Below are positions 16,106-26,600 of a stretch of DNA of 64,000 bases, piece after piece. The notes under the pieces were generated by a model that was not told the origin of the DNA, did not search any database, and saw only the letters and a list, made by a program, of their open reading frames with translations. The DNA comes from Microbispora catharanthi. GTDB lineage: Bacteria; Actinomycetota; Actinomycetes; Streptosporangiales; Streptosporangiaceae. Within the stretch, counting starts at the first letter, position 1. Each line of letters starts with the position of its first letter. The translations under genes were made by a program, and so were the position numbers. The stretch covers positions 1 to 64,000 of the forward strand of contig NZ_VDMA02000006.1 in NCBI RefSeq assembly GCF_006334915.2. The letters are read 5' to 3'.

Positions 16106-18688
16106 TCAGAGCCTGGTCCAGAGGGCGGGGACGTTCGGCGGCTCCCAGCCCGCCAGGGCGGTGTGCGGCTGACGGCACTGGTAGACCGCGCCGCCGTAGG
16201 TCACCCGGTCACCCGTCGCGTACGCCGTGCCGGCCGCCCAGCCGGGGTAGCCGCCGGGGCTCGCCGACGGCGAGACCGAAGGCGACGCGGACGGCGACGC
16301 GGACGGCGAGGCGCTCGGAGACGGGCTGGGCGAGGCACTGGTGGAGGCCGAGGGGGAGGCAGAGGGCGAGGCGGACGCGCAGGGCCCCTGGTCCAGCCAC
16401 ACCTGCGCGTTGCCGGGCGTCTCGCCCTGGGTCCACCACTGCGCCTTCCACGTGTGACCGGTGTACGAGACGAGGTTGCCGCCCGTGTAGACGGTCGTGG
16501 ACGACCACGCGGGAGCCGTGCACGTGCCGGCCGACGGCGACGCGCTGGGAGACGCCGACGGGGAGCCGGACGGGGAAGCGGAGGGTGAGGCCGTCACGCC
16601 GCCCCTGGCGAGGTCCTGACTGATGCCGTAGGTCGCGCCGCCGAAGGAGACCGTCCAGTTGGAGGGGGTCGAGGTGGGCAGATAGTAGACGAAGGCGACG
16701 TCCACCGAGGCGCCCGGCGCGAGGGCCTGCCAGCCCGGCAGCTTCAGCGACACCCGGTTGTAGTCGCCCTTCAGACCGCCGATGTTGTCGGGCGCGGTGT
16801 GGTCCCTGCGGATGACCGTGGAGCCGAAGCCCGACTGGTCGGCCGCGTTGCCCGGAGCCGAGCTCGCGTAGTCGAACTGGAACTCCGTCCCGCCCGGCAG
16901 CGTCACGCCCGAGTTGTTGGTGATGTGGATCTTCGGGTTGATCGGGTAGTTGTTGTCGCCCAGGGCGAAGTCGCGGAACTCCACCGAGATGTCCAGCTTC
17001 TGCGCCGGGATCGGGGTGGTCGCCCGCACGTTCCCGTACGGCGTGGCGGCCTTGAACTTGTCGTACATCAGCGTGGTCAGCGTGGCGCCGGGCTCGTACT
17101 GGCCCTTGGCCGAGTTCCAGCCGTAGTCGCCGGCCAGCTCCCAGATCATCGTGCCGCCGATGCCCTTGGAGATCACGTAGTCGGCCTTGGCCGCCACCGA
17201 CTGGTCGTCCTCGGTGGACAGGAACACCTTCTTGGTGGAGTTCCACAGCCAGGGAGCGGTGAGCGTCGAGTCGTAGTAGCGGGCGTAGGCGCCGGTCAGC
17301 GAGGTGTCCGTGACGCCGTAGGCGGCCAGGTAGTCGCCGAGGATGCCCTTCTCGAGGTTCTTTGCGTGCCACATCGGGTTGGAGCCCGCCGGCGACTCCT
17401 TGCCGTTGTCGTCGAGGTCGTGCCACAGGTTGTCGATGCCGATCGCGCCGTCGCCGCAGGTGGTGAGGCCGGAGCCGGCCGGGCAGGTGGTGGCGGGGGC
17501 GGTCCCCCACAGCCCGCTCGTGCCGCCCTGCACGTTCTTGAACCCCCGGGTGTAGTACGGCAGGCCGATGTTGATCCGGCCCGGCTGCATGGCCCCGCGG
17601 AAGTAGTGGTAGGCCCAGTCGGTGTTGAGGTAGCCGATGCCGCCGTACTGCCCGGCCCCGTACACGCCGGCGGCGGCGAGCTCGCCGTCCTTGCCGTCGT
17701 CGAAGAGGTACGCGTTGGGGCCGACGTACTTGTTCCACGCGCCGTGCAGGTCGTACGACATGATGTCGACGTAGTCGAGGTACTGCGTGACCTGGTAGGT
17801 CTCCATGCCGCGCAGCAGCCAGCCGGACGCGGGCGCGGCGACGGTCAGCATGTAGTACTTCCCGTCGGCGGCGGAGGCGCGGTCCAGCCTCTCGCGAAGC
17901 GTCTTCACCAGCGCGGCGTAGCCCTTCATCAGGGTCGCGCGCTTGGAGTTGGCGATCGGCCAGTCGAGCGGGTTGCCCGCGTCGTTGTTCGACGTCGGGT
18001 ACTCGTAGTCGATGTCCACGCCGTTGAAGCCGTACGTGCGCAGGAACGACACGACGGAGTCCGCGAACGTGTCGATGCCCGCCTGGGTCGACGTCATCGT
18101 GTAGAAGCCGCCGCTCGCCTGCCGCGTGCCCGCGTCGTCGAAGTAGCCGCCGGTCTCGGCCCAGCCGCCCACGCTGATCAGGGTCTTGGTGTCCGGAAAC
18201 TGCTTCTTGAACTTGCCGAGCAGGTTGAAGTGGCCCTTGTAGGAGTACGCCGGGTCCATCTCGGCGCCGGCGACGCCGGGCCAGGTCATGCCGACGGCGG
18301 GATTCTTGGCGGTGTCCGACCCGACGGAGATCTTGTCGTCCGGCCCCACGTGGGCGAACGCGTAGTTGATGTGGGTGACCTTGCCCCACGGGATGTCCTT
18401 GACCAGATAGCGGGTCTGCCCGTTGGAGCCGTCGCGCCAGCCGGTGAAGTAGCCGATGACGCGGCGGGGGTGGTCCCCGCCCATCTTCTCGCGGCCGTCG
18501 GTGTCGTAGGCCAGGCAGTAGGGGACCTGCACGCCGGGCGTCCGGTAGAGCCCGTCGGGCCGGCACGCCTCGTCGACGGCGGCCGCCCCGGCGGCCCCGC
18601 CGGTCGCGGCCAGTGCCGCCGCCCCGGCGGCGAACGCGACGCAGACCGCCGTAGCGGTCCGTGCCAACGATGATCTCAACAGGCGCAC
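16106..18688 (-). CDS. secreted GH18 chitinase with two chitin-binding modules
   Basis: 860 aa. Signal peptide, then a GH18 catalytic domain with SxGG (ISVGGW, about 171-176) and the catalytic motif NGVDIDYE (acid E229; the usual first Asp of DGxDxDxE is Asn), a beta-sandwich domain (about 550-690), and two CBM5/12-type modules with paired aromatic residues ([19 protein letters not shown]) joined by Ser-Pro-Ala linkers. It hydrolyses chitin outside the cell. Start: GTG 18688, because GGAGG lies seven bases ahead of it (GGAGGTATGGCTGTG); the ATG six bases earlier would sit one base from that site. A sigma-70-type promoter and a GAAACTTTC element lie upstream. Confidence 0.93.
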   Translation of the reverse strand: MRLLRSSLARTATAVCVAFAAGAAALAATGGAAGAAAVDEACRPDGLYRTPGVQVPYCLAYDTDGREKMGGDHPRRVIGYFTGWRDGSNGQTRYLVKDIPWGKVTHINYAFAHVGPDDKISVGSDTAKNPAVGMTWPGVAGAEMDPAYSYKGHFNLLGKFKKQFPDTKTLISVGGWAETGGYFDDAGTRQASGGFYTMTSTQAGIDTFADSVVSFLRTYGFNGVDIDYEYPTSNNDAGNPLDWPIANSKRATLMKGYAALVKTLRERLDRASAADGKYYMLTVAAPASGWLLRGMETYQVTQYLDYVDIMSYDLHGAWNKYVGPNAYLFDDGKDGELAAAGVYGAGQYGGIGYLNTDWAYHYFRGAMQPGRINIGLPYYTRGFKNVQGGTSGLWGTAPATTCPAGSGLTTCGDGAIGIDNLWHDLDDNGKESPAGSNPMWHAKNLEKGILGDYLAAYGVTDTSLTGAYARYYDSTLTAPWLWNSTKKVFLSTEDDQSVAAKADYVISKGIGGTMIWELAGDYGWNSAKGQYEPGATLTTLMYDKFKAATPYGNVRATTPIPAQKLDISVEFRDFALGDNNYPINPKIHITNNSGVTLPGGTEFQFDYASSAPGNAADQSGFGSTVIRRDHTAPDNIGGLKGDYNRVSLKLPGWQALAPGASVDVAFVYYLPTSTPSNWTVSFGGATYGISQDLARGGVTASPSASPSGSPSASPSASPSAGTCTAPAWSSTTVYTGGNLVSYTGHTWKAQWWTQGETPGNAQVWLDQGPCASASPSASPSASTSASPSPSPSASPSASPSASPSVSPSASPGGYPGWAAGTAYATGDRVTYGGAVYQCRQPHTALAGWEPPNVPALWTRL

Positions 18689-18750
18689 AGCCATACCTCC
18701 GACAGGCGAAGTGCCGATCCTTCACACCCCGCCCCCCAGGGGTTGATCGG

Positions 18751-18779
18751 AACGTAAGCCGCCGGAACAGCCGCGTCAA
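18751..18779 (-). promoter_or_regulatory. predicted chitinase promoter (-35 TTGACG, -10 TACGTT)
   Basis: On the minus strand TTGACG (18779-18774), a 17-base spacer and TACGTT (18756-18751), ending about 60 bases before the GTG start of the chitinase gene. Confidence 0.6.
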
Positions 18780-18792
18780 TGCTCTCTATTAA

Positions 18793-18818
18793 GAAACTTT
18801 CCTTTTAATAAGCGCTTA
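18793..18818. promoter_or_regulatory. operator-like elements GAAACTTTC and TAAGCGCTTA upstream of chitinase
   Basis: GAAACTTTC (18793-18801) is a perfect GAAA-N-TTTC palindrome 14 bases upstream of the -35 box. TAAGCGCTTA (18809-18818) is a 10-bp palindrome with a LacI-type AGCGCT core. The same GAAA-N-TTTC motif occurs at the lacI/GH5 promoters at 21.98-22.13 kb. Confidence 0.5.
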
Positions 18819-18830
18819 AGGCGGGCTTGA

Positions 18831-20837
18831 TCAAGACAGCAGCCAGCCGTACAGCCAGGCGAGGAACGCGAGGCCGGTCAGGACGGGGACGATCCGGGCG
18901 GCGGCGGCGTTCAGCCGGAACGCCTCGACGATCGACAGCCCGGTGGAGACGAGGGCCAGCAGGCCATACCAGGCCAGGGCGTGCGGCACCCCGATCGCGA
19001 GCGTGGTCCAGTCCTGGATCGCCGACAGGCTGAGCGCCGACAGCGCGCACAGCGCGACGCCCGCCAGGCCCGCGAGCGCGCTCAGCCCGCCGCCGCGCCT
19101 GCGCAGCAGGGAGACCAGCCCCGCGACGAGCTGGACGGCCGAGACGAGCAGGAAGGCCGCGGGGACGCCCAGCGGGATCGGCGACCGGGACAGCCGGTAG
19201 ACCGACGACGTGAGGAGCAGACCGCCCGGACGCACGATGGGGTACGGCGCGGCGCCGGGGTCGCACGCGCGGGCCGTGGCGGCCGGATCGTCGAGGAACG
19301 CGGCGATCATCTGACGGCTGCAGGCGTTCGCCAGGAAGACGGCGTGCCCGACCCCGGCGAACTCGGCGAACCGCGCGCCCGGCACGGCCGACACCGCCTG
19401 CCGCGCGGCCTCCGGCGGGGTGGTGGGGTCGTACTGGCCGCCGAGGACCAGGACCGGCGGCGCCGCCCCCTCGGACGACGCCCCCTCGATCGGCGCGCCG
19501 TCCGACGAGGCCGGGGTGACCGACGCGTGCGGGGTCAGCAGGTCGGCGTCGGCCCGCGCGGCCGGCAGATCCCAGGCGTCGCAGACCGCCGCGTCGACGA
19601 CCCCCGTGAACAGCCGGGGGCCCCGCGAGTCGGAAAAGGAGTTGTACGGCGTCTCGTCCTGGCACTGGACGGCGTAGTACAGGCCCCACTCGTGCGAGGT
19701 CAGCCCGTCGCCGGCGGCGTCGACCAGGGGTTGCAGCAGTTCGGTGCGCCCGGAGGCCAGCCCGTCCACGAGGGCCGGCACGATCGGGATCACGTCGGTC
19801 TCGTGCAGCGCCTCGCCGAGGATCGTCGCGACGTCGTCCCCGTTGAGCTGCACCGTCAGCCGCTTGCGGGTGAGCGGGTCCCGGGTCTCGTACGTCGCGG
19901 GGTGCGCGTTGAGCGCTTTCACCATGGCGTCGAACCGGGCGGCGATCCCCAGTTTGGTCATCGTCGCCGAGAGCGCGGCCGACGACTCGTCGTACCAGCG
20001 GGCGCCCGCGGGAAGCAGCGAGTCCAGCACGACCCCTCGGGTGCCCTGCGGGTCGCGCGCCGCCGCCAGCAGCATCGGGCGGGTGGAGTAGCTGACGCCG
20101 AACAGGTACCACCGCGGGTAGCCGAGCGCGGCACGCAGGTCCACGACGTCGGCCGCGATCTCGGCGGTCCGGTAGCCGCGCAGGTCGACGTGCTCGCCCT
20201 CAAGGCGCGACTGGCAGGCCAGCGCCTGCCGGGCGAGCGGGGCGGTCTCGGCCGACGCGGGCCCGGGCGTGCGCAGGGTGTCCACGACCCCGCGGACGAT
20301 CTCGGGGCAGCTCAGTCTGGGCTCGGAGTAGCGCCCGCCGCGCTGTTCGAGGACGACCACGTCGCGGCCGGGGAACATCTGGGAGAGGAACCCGGTGAGC
20401 TGGAGCGAGGCGGATCCCGGCCCGCCGCTCATGTAGACGACCGGGTCGGCCGCCTGTCCTGAGGCCTGTGACGCCCGGTGCACCGCGTAGCCGACCTTGA
20501 TGGTCCTGCTGTTGGGGACGTCACGCCGCTCGGGGGCCAGGAGGTAACCGCAGGTCGTGCCGGACGGCACGGCGACCGGACAGGGATGCTCCTCGACGGA
20601 CGGGCCTTCCGCCGCCCCGGCCGCCCGCCTGCCGGGAAGCGCCGGCACCGGGGCGGCCGCCGCATGCTCCGCGCCCCGCGCCGTCCCGGACCACACCGTC
20701 TCGGCCCGCGCCGTCCCGGACCACACCGTCCCGGCGCCATGGCGGACCGGCGCCGCGAGGGCCGCCGACCCGGAACCTCCCAGAAGCATGAGCGCCGCGG
20801 CGAATGCCGTGACGGCCGCTCCACGCGAACTCCGCAA
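18831..20837 (-). CDS. exported S33-type alpha/beta hydrolase (peptidase) with C-terminal membrane domain
   Basis: 668 aa. N-terminal signal-like segment, a short repeated TVWSGTAR linker (encoded by a 27-bp repeat), then an alpha/beta hydrolase with oxyanion segment MSGGPGS, nucleophile S249 in FGVSYST, Asp in GGQYDPTTPP and His in GVGHAVF followed by a TAP-like end (NACSRQMIAAFL). The last 130 residues hold about four membrane helices. Family members are tripeptidyl/prolyl aminopeptidase-like enzymes; the fused membrane tail is less usual. TTG 20837 is the first start; an ATG at residue 17 is possible. A LacI-type operator-like sequence lies upstream. Confidence 0.82.
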   Translation of the reverse strand: MRSSRGAAVTAFAAALMLLGGSGSAALAAPVRHGAGTVWSGTARAETVWSGTARGAEHAAAAPVPALPGRRAAGAAEGPSVEEHPCPVAVPSGTTCGYLLAPERRDVPNSRTIKVGYAVHRASQASGQAADPVVYMSGGPGSASLQLTGFLSQMFPGRDVVVLEQRGGRYSEPRLSCPEIVRGVVDTLRTPGPASAETAPLARQALACQSRLEGEHVDLRGYRTAEIAADVVDLRAALGYPRWYLFGVSYSTRPMLLAAARDPQGTRGVVLDSLLPAGARWYDESSAALSATMTKLGIAARFDAMVKALNAHPATYETRDPLTRKRLTVQLNGDDVATILGEALHETDVIPIVPALVDGLASGRTELLQPLVDAAGDGLTSHEWGLYYAVQCQDETPYNSFSDSRGPRLFTGVVDAAVCDAWDLPAARADADLLTPHASVTPASSDGAPIEGASSEGAAPPVLVLGGQYDPTTPPEAARQAVSAVPGARFAEFAGVGHAVFLANACSRQMIAAFLDDPAATARACDPGAAPYPIVRPGGLLLTSSVYRLSRSPIPLGVPAAFLLVSAVQLVAGLVSLLRRRGGGLSALAGLAGVALCALSALSLSAIQDWTTLAIGVPHALAWYGLLALVSTGLSIVEAFRLNAAAARIVPVLTGLAFLAWLYGWLLS

Positions 20838-20913
20838 CCGTCAGCCCCGTCCCGCGAACCCGGCGATATCCGCAGAAACCTTAGCGTGTTCGTCGGTCAT
20901 CCCGCCCCCATTC

Positions 20914-20936
20914 GTCCAAGCGCTCCCATTTTGGAC
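20914..20936. promoter_or_regulatory. CebR-like half box within an inverted repeat
   Basis: GTCCAA and TTGGAC (20914-20919, 20931-20936) flank a core that reads TGGGAGCGCTTGG on the minus strand, close to the TGGGAGCGCTCCCA box of the LacI-family regulator CebR. It sits about 80-100 bases upstream of the peptidase start. Confidence 0.4.
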
Positions 20937-20958
20937 GATCATGGGACGAGCTCCGGTT

Positions 20959-21969
20959 TCACCGGGGCCGTGCGGTGCTCTCCCGGACCACCAGATCGGT
21001 GGACAGCTCGACGCGGCGCGCCTCGGTGTTCTCGCCCCGGCCCATGGCCAGCACCATCCGCGCGGCCAGCGCGGCCATCTCCTCCAGGGGCTGGCGCACG
21101 GTGGTCAGCGGCGGCCACGCGGACCGGGACAGCGGCAGGTCGTCGAAGCCGACCACGCTGAGGTCCTCGGGCACCCGCAGGCCCCGCTGCCGAGCCGCCT
21201 CGAACACGCCGAACGCCTGCATGTCGCTGCCGGCGAAGATGGCGGTCGGGGGGTTGTCCAGCGAGAGCAGCGCGTGACCGGCGTCGTGGCCCGAGTTGAC
21301 CAGGAAGTCGCCGTAGCGAATGAGCTCGGGCTCGATGGACACCCCGGCGGTCTCCAGCGCGGCGCGGTAGCCGTCGATCCTGGCCCGGCTGCACAGCATG
21401 TCCGGCGGACCGCCGATCATGCCGATCCGGGTGTGACCGAGGTCGAGAAGGTGGCGCGTGGCCGCGAGGCCGCCGTGCCAGTTGGTCGCGCCGACCGACG
21501 CCACGCCGGGCGGCGGCTCGCCCTCGGGGTCGACGACGACGAACGGGATCGAACGGGCGCTGAGCTGGCCCTGCTGGCGCACCGAGAGCCGGGAGCTGAC
21601 GATGATCACACCGTCCGTGCGCCGCGCCGCGATGCGCTCCAGCCAGTCACGGCCGGGGCCCGCGTGCGTGTGCAGCACGGAGATCACCACGCTCGCGGCG
21701 GCCTCGTGTGCCGCCTGCTCGGCCCCGCGCACCAGTTCCATGGCCCACGGGCTCTCGATCTCGGCGAACACCAGGTCCAGTAACCCGACCGGGCCGTCGC
21801 CCTGCCCCGTCCTGCGCTGGTATCCGTGCTTCTGGAGGAGGCGCTCCACCCGCTGACGGGTCTCCGGCGCGACCTCGGGACGGCCGTTGATCACCTTGGA
21901 CACGGTCGGAACGGAGACTCCGGCCTCCTCCGCTATCTGGGCGATGGTCACCCGCCTCTTCACTGGCAT
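20959..21969 (-). CDS. LacI-family transcriptional regulator
   Basis: 336 aa from ATG 21969. N-terminal LacI HTH (VTIAQIAEEAGVSVPTVSKV, hinge helix region to about 60), then a periplasmic-binding-protein-like sugar sensor domain (FAGSDMQAFGVFEAAR, SVVGFDDLPLSR). Divergent from the GH5-GH10 genes, with GAAA-N-TTTC palindromes in both promoters, one 15 bases before its own start, which suggests repression of the xylan genes and itself. Inducer probably a xylo- or cello-oligosaccharide (inference). Confidence 0.92.
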   Translation of the reverse strand: MPVKRRVTIAQIAEEAGVSVPTVSKVINGRPEVAPETRQRVERLLQKHGYQRRTGQGDGPVGLLDLVFAEIESPWAMELVRGAEQAAHEAAASVVISVLHTHAGPGRDWLERIAARRTDGVIIVSSRLSVRQQGQLSARSIPFVVVDPEGEPPPGVASVGATNWHGGLAATRHLLDLGHTRIGMIGGPPDMLCSRARIDGYRAALETAGVSIEPELIRYGDFLVNSGHDAGHALLSLDNPPTAIFAGSDMQAFGVFEAARQRGLRVPEDLSVVGFDDLPLSRSAWPPLTTVRQPLEEMAALAARMVLAMGRGENTEARRVELSTDLVVRESTARPR

Positions 21970-21983
21970 GATGCAGATCGTAG

Positions 21984-21996
21984 CCGAAAGTTTCGG
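21984..21996. promoter_or_regulatory. operator CCGAAAGTTTCGG upstream of lacI
   Basis: Perfect 13-bp palindrome around a central G, 15 bases before the lacI start codon. Resembles the GAAA-N-TTTC element known from Streptomyces xylanase promoters (established knowledge, from memory). Confidence 0.65.
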
Positions 21997-22058
21997 GAGA
22001 CCTGAACCGGTTCCCCCTGATGAGACGCGTGACCGCCGTGATCATGCCTTGAGTGCCC

Positions 22059-22087
22059 TTGACGCTTAACCTTAGCTTTACTTATTC
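22059..22087 (+). promoter_or_regulatory. predicted promoter of the GH5-GH10 operon
   Basis: TTGACG (22059-22064), 17-base spacer, TTATTC (22082-22087) on the plus strand, in a locally AT-rich stretch and immediately upstream of two operator-like elements. Confidence 0.55.
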
Positions 22088-22096
22088 TCCGGACCA

Positions 22097-22128
22097 CGAA
22101 ACATTCGGCTGTTAGCCGAAACTTTCAG
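22097..22128. promoter_or_regulatory. paired GAAA-N-TTTC operators upstream of GH5
   Basis: An imperfect copy CGAAACATTCG (22097-22107) and a perfect core GAAACTTTC (22118-22126, within CCGAAACTTTCAG) lie directly downstream of the predicted -10 box, where a bound LacI repressor would block transcription. GGCT-GTT-AGCC forms a small inverted repeat between them. Confidence 0.6.
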
Positions 22129-22215
22129 CGCGACTGTCGACAGCGGGTAGCGGAGGAGAAGGCGGGGCCGTCGCTCTCCGGCCACGCCGCCGGTTTCGAG
22201 GATTGAGGAGAATCT

Positions 22216-23592
22216 ATGACGCTGCTGCGCGTGTCCGGATCCCGGCTGGTTGACGAGGCGGGCGACCCGGTGAGGCTGCGGGGTGTCGGCCTGGGCGGCT
22301 GGCTCAACATGGAGAACTTCATCACCGGTTACCCCGCCAACGAGTCCTCGATGCGCGCGGCGGTGCGGGAGGTGCTCGGCGAGGAACGTCACGAGATGTT
22401 CTTCGACCGCTTCCTGACCTCGTTCTTCACCGAGGCCGACGCCGACCTCCTGCGGGACATGGGCGTCAACTGCGTGCGGATCCCGGTGAACTACCACCAC
22501 TTCGAGGCGGACGACCGGCCGATGGAGATCGTCGAGCGCGGCTTCCACCACCTCGACCGGGTCGTCGACATGCTGGGTGAGCGCGGCGTCTACAGCGTCA
22601 TCGACCTGCACGCGCTCCCGGGGGCGCAGAACCAGCACTGGCACTCCGACAACCCCACCCACGTCGCCTCCTTCTGGGAGCACCGGCACTTCCAGGACCG
22701 GGCGGTTCACCTGTGGGAGGCGCTGGCCGACCACTACAAGGACAACCCGTGGGTGGCGGGCTACAACCCGATCAACGAGCCGGGCGACCCCGGCGGCCGG
22801 GTGGTCGGGCCCTTCTACGACCGTCTGGTCAAGGCGCTGCGCGCGGTGGACCCCGCCCACGTGCTGTTCCTCGACGGCAACACCTACTCCACCGACTTCT
22901 CGGTCTTCCACGAGGTCTACGAGAACACGGTGTTCGTCTGCCACGACTACGCGCTGGCCGGGTTCGCCCACGGCGGCCCCTACCCGGGCTTCACGAGGGG
23001 CGAGTGGTGCGACCGCGACGAGCTGGAGCGCGCCTTCGCCCGCCGCACCGCCTTCCAGCGGGAGACCGGCACGCCGATCTGGGTCGGCGAGTTCGGGCCC
23101 GTCTACACCGGCGACCCCTCCGTGGACGAGCAGCGCTACCAGATCCTGCGCGACCAGCTGGAGATCTTCGACGCGTACGAGGCCGGCTGGTCCATCTGGA
23201 CCTACAAGGACGTCGGCCTGCAGGGCCTGGTCTGCGCGGGCGGGTCCTACATGGAGCGGTTCGGGCCGTTCATGGCGAAGAAGAAGCGGCTCGGCGCCGA
23301 CCGATGGGGCTCGACGATGGAGGAGACGGCGAGCGAGCTCGCGCCGCTGCACCGGCTGATCGACACGGAGTTCCCTTCCTGGAACCCTTACCCGTGGGGC
23401 GCCCGCTACCAGACCGACGACCTCATCCGGCACATCCTCATCGCCCAGGCGCTGCTGCCCGAGTACGCCGAGCTGTTCCGCGGGCTGGACGACGACGAGC
23501 TGCTCGCGCTCGCCGACTCCTTCGCCCTGTCCACCTGCACGCGGCGCGAGCCCCTGATCCGGCTTCTCGCCGACAACCTGGCCACGCGCTAA
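22216..23592 (+). CDS. GH5-family glycoside hydrolase, apparently cytosolic
   Basis: 458 aa from ATG 22216 with ribosome-binding site GAGGAG. GH5 (clan A) features: RLRGVGLGGWLNMENF near the start, acid/base E188 in YNPINEP, nucleophile E292 in WVGEFGP, and VCHDY between them. There is no signal peptide, so it probably acts on imported oligosaccharides. Related enzymes are beta-glucosidase/exo-glucanase-like; exact substrate unknown. Its stop is 22 bases before the xylanase start, so the two are an operon, under the LacI-type operators upstream. Confidence 0.88.
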   Translation: MTLLRVSGSRLVDEAGDPVRLRGVGLGGWLNMENFITGYPANESSMRAAVREVLGEERHEMFFDRFLTSFFTEADADLLRDMGVNCVRIPVNYHHFEADDRPMEIVERGFHHLDRVVDMLGERGVYSVIDLHALPGAQNQHWHSDNPTHVASFWEHRHFQDRAVHLWEALADHYKDNPWVAGYNPINEPGDPGGRVVGPFYDRLVKALRAVDPAHVLFLDGNTYSTDFSVFHEVYENTVFVCHDYALAGFAHGGPYPGFTRGEWCDRDELERAFARRTAFQRETGTPIWVGEFGPVYTGDPSVDEQRYQILRDQLEIFDAYEAGWSIWTYKDVGLQGLVCAGGSYMERFGPFMAKKKRLGADRWGSTMEETASELAPLHRLIDTEFPSWNPYPWGARYQTDDLIRHILIAQALLPEYAELFRGLDDDELLALADSFALSTCTRREPLIRLLADNLATR

Positions 23593-23614
23593 CGCGGCAC
23601 GAGGAGACCCCCCG

Positions 23615-26600
23615 ATGCGCAGCCTCCTTCACCGGGCGGCCGCGGCCGTACTGCGTTTGCTCGCAGTACGGCCCGCTGTCGCGGCCGTACTGTGCTTGTT
23701 CGTGGGACTGCCGGCGGTCGCGGCGAGTGCGACTCCCGCCGGCGCCGCTGCCGTGCAGGTCGCGAAGTACGACTTCGAAGACGGCACCACCCAGGGATGG
23801 GGGGCCAGAGGCGACGGGGTCGAGGTCGGCGCGACCTCCGACGCCGCGCACTCGGGGTCGCGCTCCCTGCTCACCTCCGGCCGCACCGCCACCTGGCACG
23901 GGGCGTCCATCGGCCCGCCCTTTCAGAAGGGCGTCACGTACCAGGTCACGGCGTACGCCCGGATGGTGAGCGGGGAGCCGTCGAGCACGATCGCGCTGAC
24001 CGTGCAGCGCACACCCGACGGGGGCGACACCACCTACGAACGGGTGGCCGCCGCCACCGTGACCGACGGCGGCTGGGCCGAGCTGTCGGGCACCTACTCC
24101 TTCGGCGCCGACTCCACCGACGTGCAGCTCTACGCCGAGAGTTCCGAGGCCACCGCGAAGTACTACATCGACGACATCGTCATCACCTCGGACACCGACC
24201 CCGCGCGTTCGGGCCTGAGCACCGACTTCGAGACCGGCACCGCCCAGGGCTGGTCGCCGCGCGCCTCGGCGTCCCTGGCGGCCACGACCGACGCCGCGCA
24301 CGGCGGCGCCCGCAGCCTCGCGGTGACCGGCCGCTCGGCCTCCTGGGACGGCCCGGCGATCAGCGTGCTCGGCAAGATGGCCAAGGGGTCGAAGTACACC
24401 CTGTCGGCCTGGGTGCGGCTCGGTCCGGACACGGCCTCGGGCAACCTCGGCCTGTCGATCGAGCGCCGGACGAACGGCACCCCCAGCTACGAGCGGGTGG
24501 CCGCGCCGAAGGCCGTCCCCGAGGGAGAGTGGGTGCAGCTGACCGGCACCTACACGCTCGCCTACGACGTGGACTTCCTCGGCGTCTACGTGGAGTCCGA
24601 CGCCGGCACGTTCCCCTTCTACCTGGACGACTTCACGCTGACGTACGTCGAGCCCAAACCGATCCAGACGGACATCCCCGCGCTCAAGGACGAGGTGCCG
24701 TTCACCCTGGGGGCGGCCGTCGCCCGCGCCCAGACGCTCGGCGAGCACGGCGACCTGCTGCTCAAGCACTTCGGCGGGGTCACCCCCGGCAACGACCTCA
24801 AGTGGGACGCGACCGAGCCGCGCGAGGACGAGTTCACCTTCGCCGAGGGCGACTACCTGGTGAACTACGCCGTCCAGCACGGCCTGACCTTCCGCGGGCA
24901 CACGCTCGCCTGGCACAGCCAGACGCCCGACTGGGTGTTCAAGGACGGCGACCGCGACCTCACCTCCTCGCCGGAGGACAAGGCGCTGCTGCTGAAGCGG
25001 CTGGAGAACCACGTGAAGACGCTGGTCGGCCGCTACAAGGGCACGATCGCGGTCTGGGACGTGGTCAACGAGGTGGTGGACGAGAACCAGCCCGACGGCC
25101 TGCGCCGGTCGAAGTGGTTCCAGATCACCGGCCTCGACTTTATTCGCACGGCCTTCCGCGTCGCGCACGAGACCGACCCGGCCGCCAAGCTGTTCATCAA
25201 CGACTACAACACCGAGTTCCCGCGCAAGCGGCAGGCGCTGTACGACCTGGTGAAGAGGCTGAAGGCCGAGGGCGTGCCGATCGACGGTGTCGGCCACCAG
25301 CTCCACCTCAACATCGAGCAGCCGCCGGCGTCGGACGTCGAGGACACGATCTCGACGTTCGCCACGCTCGGGGTGGACCAGCAGATCACCGAGCTGGACG
25401 TGAGCGTCTACCCCGACTTCGTCTCCACGTACGACGAGGTGCCGGCCGAGGTGCTCGCCGAGCAGGGCTACCGCTACAAGGAGCTGTTCGACGTCTTCCG
25501 CAGGCACAAGACGCAACTCAGCTCGGTGACCGTGTGGGGCCTGGCCGACGACGCCACCTGGCTGTCGACCTTCCCGATCACCCGGCTGAACGCCCCGCTG
25601 CTCTTCGACGACGCGCTCCAGGCCAAGCCGGCCTACTGGGGCGTCGTGGACCCGGCGAAGCTGCCGCCGCTGGTGCGCAGGCTTGAGGCCCCCGCCGCGA
25701 CCCCCGAGGTGGACGGCAGGCGCGACCTCGAATGGGACCTGCTGCCCGACACGTCGATCGCCCGCGTCGGTGACGTGTCGGCCGGGTTCCAGGCCCGCTC
25801 GTCGGCCAGGTGGCTGTACGTCCTGGCCGAGGTGCGCGACCCGAGCGACGACAGAAGCGACCGGGTCACGTTCACCGTGGGCGGCACGCCGTACGCCGTC
25901 CGGCGCGACGGCGGCCACCCGCGCGGCGTCGACGCGGCCGTGAGGAAGACGACCGGCGGCTACCGGGTGGAGGCGCGGCTGCCGATCGGAACCGACGTCG
26001 CCGTGGCGGTCACGGACGCCTCCGGCGGCTCGCAGACCTCCTGGACCGGAAAGCTCACGGCCACGCCCGCGGTGAAGCTGACCACCGCGCCGGGCCGCCG
26101 GCCGGTGGTCGACGGCGCCGTCGACCCGGCCTGGGCGGCGGCGCCGGAGATCCGCACCGCCACCTGGATCCAGGGCACGTCGGGGGCGACCGCGCGGGCC
26201 CGGGCCCTGTGGAGCGGCGACACGCTGTACCTGCTGGCGCAGGTCGCCGACCCCACGCTCAGCGAGCAGTCGGCCAACCCGTGGGAGCAGGACTCCGTCG
26301 AGTTCTTCGTGGACCCCGGCAACGGCAAGACCAGGGGCTACGGCGACGACGACGGTCAGTATCGGATCAGCTTCTCCGGGAGGACGTCGGTCGGAGGTCC
26401 GCTCGACCCCGCCGCCATCGCGGGCAACCTGAACGCCGCCGCCAAGGCCGTCCCCGGCGGCTACGTGATCGAGGCCGCCGTGAAGCTGCCCACGATCACG
26501 CTGCGGGACGGCACGCTGCTCGGCTTCGACGTCCAGGTCGACGACGCCACGGGCGCCGCCAGGACCAGCGCGGCGACCTGGAACGACGCCACCGGGCAGG

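Noticed and set aside
16260-16600. Repeated Ser-Pro-Ala codons as a possible DNA repeat element
   Set aside because: They encode ordinary linkers between chitin-binding modules.
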